Source of the DNA: UBA1205 sp045534635
GTDB taxonomy: Bacteria; Bacteroidota; Bacteroidia; Bacteroidales; WCHB1-69
Reading direction: 5' to 3'
Length of the DNA stretch: 31,887 bases
NCBI GenBank assembly: GCA_045534635.1
Contig: JAZSKB010000053.1
Coordinates: forward strand, 1-31,887
Shown here: positions 31,704 to 31,887 of the stretch, piece by piece
How positions within the stretch are numbered: position 1 is the stretch's first letter
Layout of the letters: each line of letters opens with the position of its first letter
The notes under the pieces: generated by a model
What the model was told of the DNA's origin: nothing
The model's database searches: none
What the model saw: only the letters and a program-made list of their open reading frames with translations
Position numbers and translations under genes: made by a program

Positions 31704-31881
31704 CAATCCGAAACGGTCACGCCGCTGGGACGCTGAAGAGATGGGAAAGCGGTGCTGATAGCAGAGGAGAAGAAGTTCTTTGAAAACAAATGGATAGAGC
31801 AGCAGATATCCCGAGATTCCGAGAGTAGAGGAATTGAGATAGAGAGCCGAGGACAGACAAAATATAAAGAAGAATAATAAT
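31704..31881 (+). ncRNA. Pre-16S rRNA leader with boxA-like element
   Basis: The composition switches abruptly to GC-richer, structured sequence after the promoter. GTTCTTTGAAAAC at 31775-31787 resembles the boxA antitermination element found in Bacteroidota rRNA leaders. The segment leads directly to the 16S start. Confidence 0.7.
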
Positions 31882-31887
31882 ACAATG
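31882..31887 (+). rRNA. rrs: Start of 16S rRNA (first six bases)
   Basis: The window ends in ACAATG, matching the first bases of Bacteroidota 16S genes (which continue with GAGAGTTTGATCC or similar). Only context and these six bases support the call. Confidence 0.65.

Overview
The window comes from an AT-rich member of the Bacteroidota, most likely Bacteroidales-like. The evidence is the repeated -7 promoter motif TAnnTTTG (usually followed by C) in front of many genes, a DUF5687-type ABC permease, a class II (B12-dependent) ribonucleotide reductase, a lysine-fermentation gene set, PKD-domain lipoproteins, and a 16S rRNA leader at the right edge whose last six bases fit the start of a Bacteroidota 16S gene. 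I cannot name the genus.

Layout. 1-553 (minus): an orphan tip of an Rhs protein, with core-terminal motif and variable C-terminal domain, cut by the window edge. About 195 bp over and upstream of its start recur in inverted orientation at 8844-9042. 898-2166: a coiled-coil membrane protein and thioredoxin. 2251-4320: a DsbD-type reductase, a likely partner of the thioredoxin. 4344-6537: a two-gene ABC exporter. 6549-8796: smpB, gpsA and, convergent, a stand-alone PolB-like 3'-5' exonuclease. 9230-10584: an OmpR-type response regulator tightly linked to trmD. 10727-15934: polA (its proofreading domain has lost most catalytic acids), a polysaccharide flippase and a GT4 glycosyltransferase. 16016-19310 (minus): a thioesterase and nrdJ.

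19633-23453 is a compositionally distinct island (visibly richer in G+C than its neighbours) bounded by direct repeats. All its genes are on the minus strand, in transcription order: an EcoRI-family adenine methyltransferase, a Fic protein with an N-terminal DNA-binding domain and an inhibitory motif, and a DUF262 (IDGQQRT)-HNH nuclease. The Fic promoter carries three phased copies of a 10-bp site. The methyltransferase start is preceded by a perfect 12-bp inverted repeat and a long, highly structured leader. This restriction-modification-like cassette with a putative Fic regulator is the best candidate for an undescribed system here.

23595-26624: purA, a LolD-like ATPase and an LptF/LptG-family permease. 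26805-28700: atoD-kal-kce, part of the lysine-to-butyrate/acetate fermentation route, without the CoA-transferase beta subunit. 28800-28977: a rod-like structured RNA candidate ending in a terminator. 29058-31194: three exported proteins, the first a two-PKD lipoprotein whose start is out of frame by one base at an A7 tract (phase variation or sequencing error). 31195-31887: terminators, a strongly purine-rich tract, and the promoter and leader of a ribosomal RNA operon.
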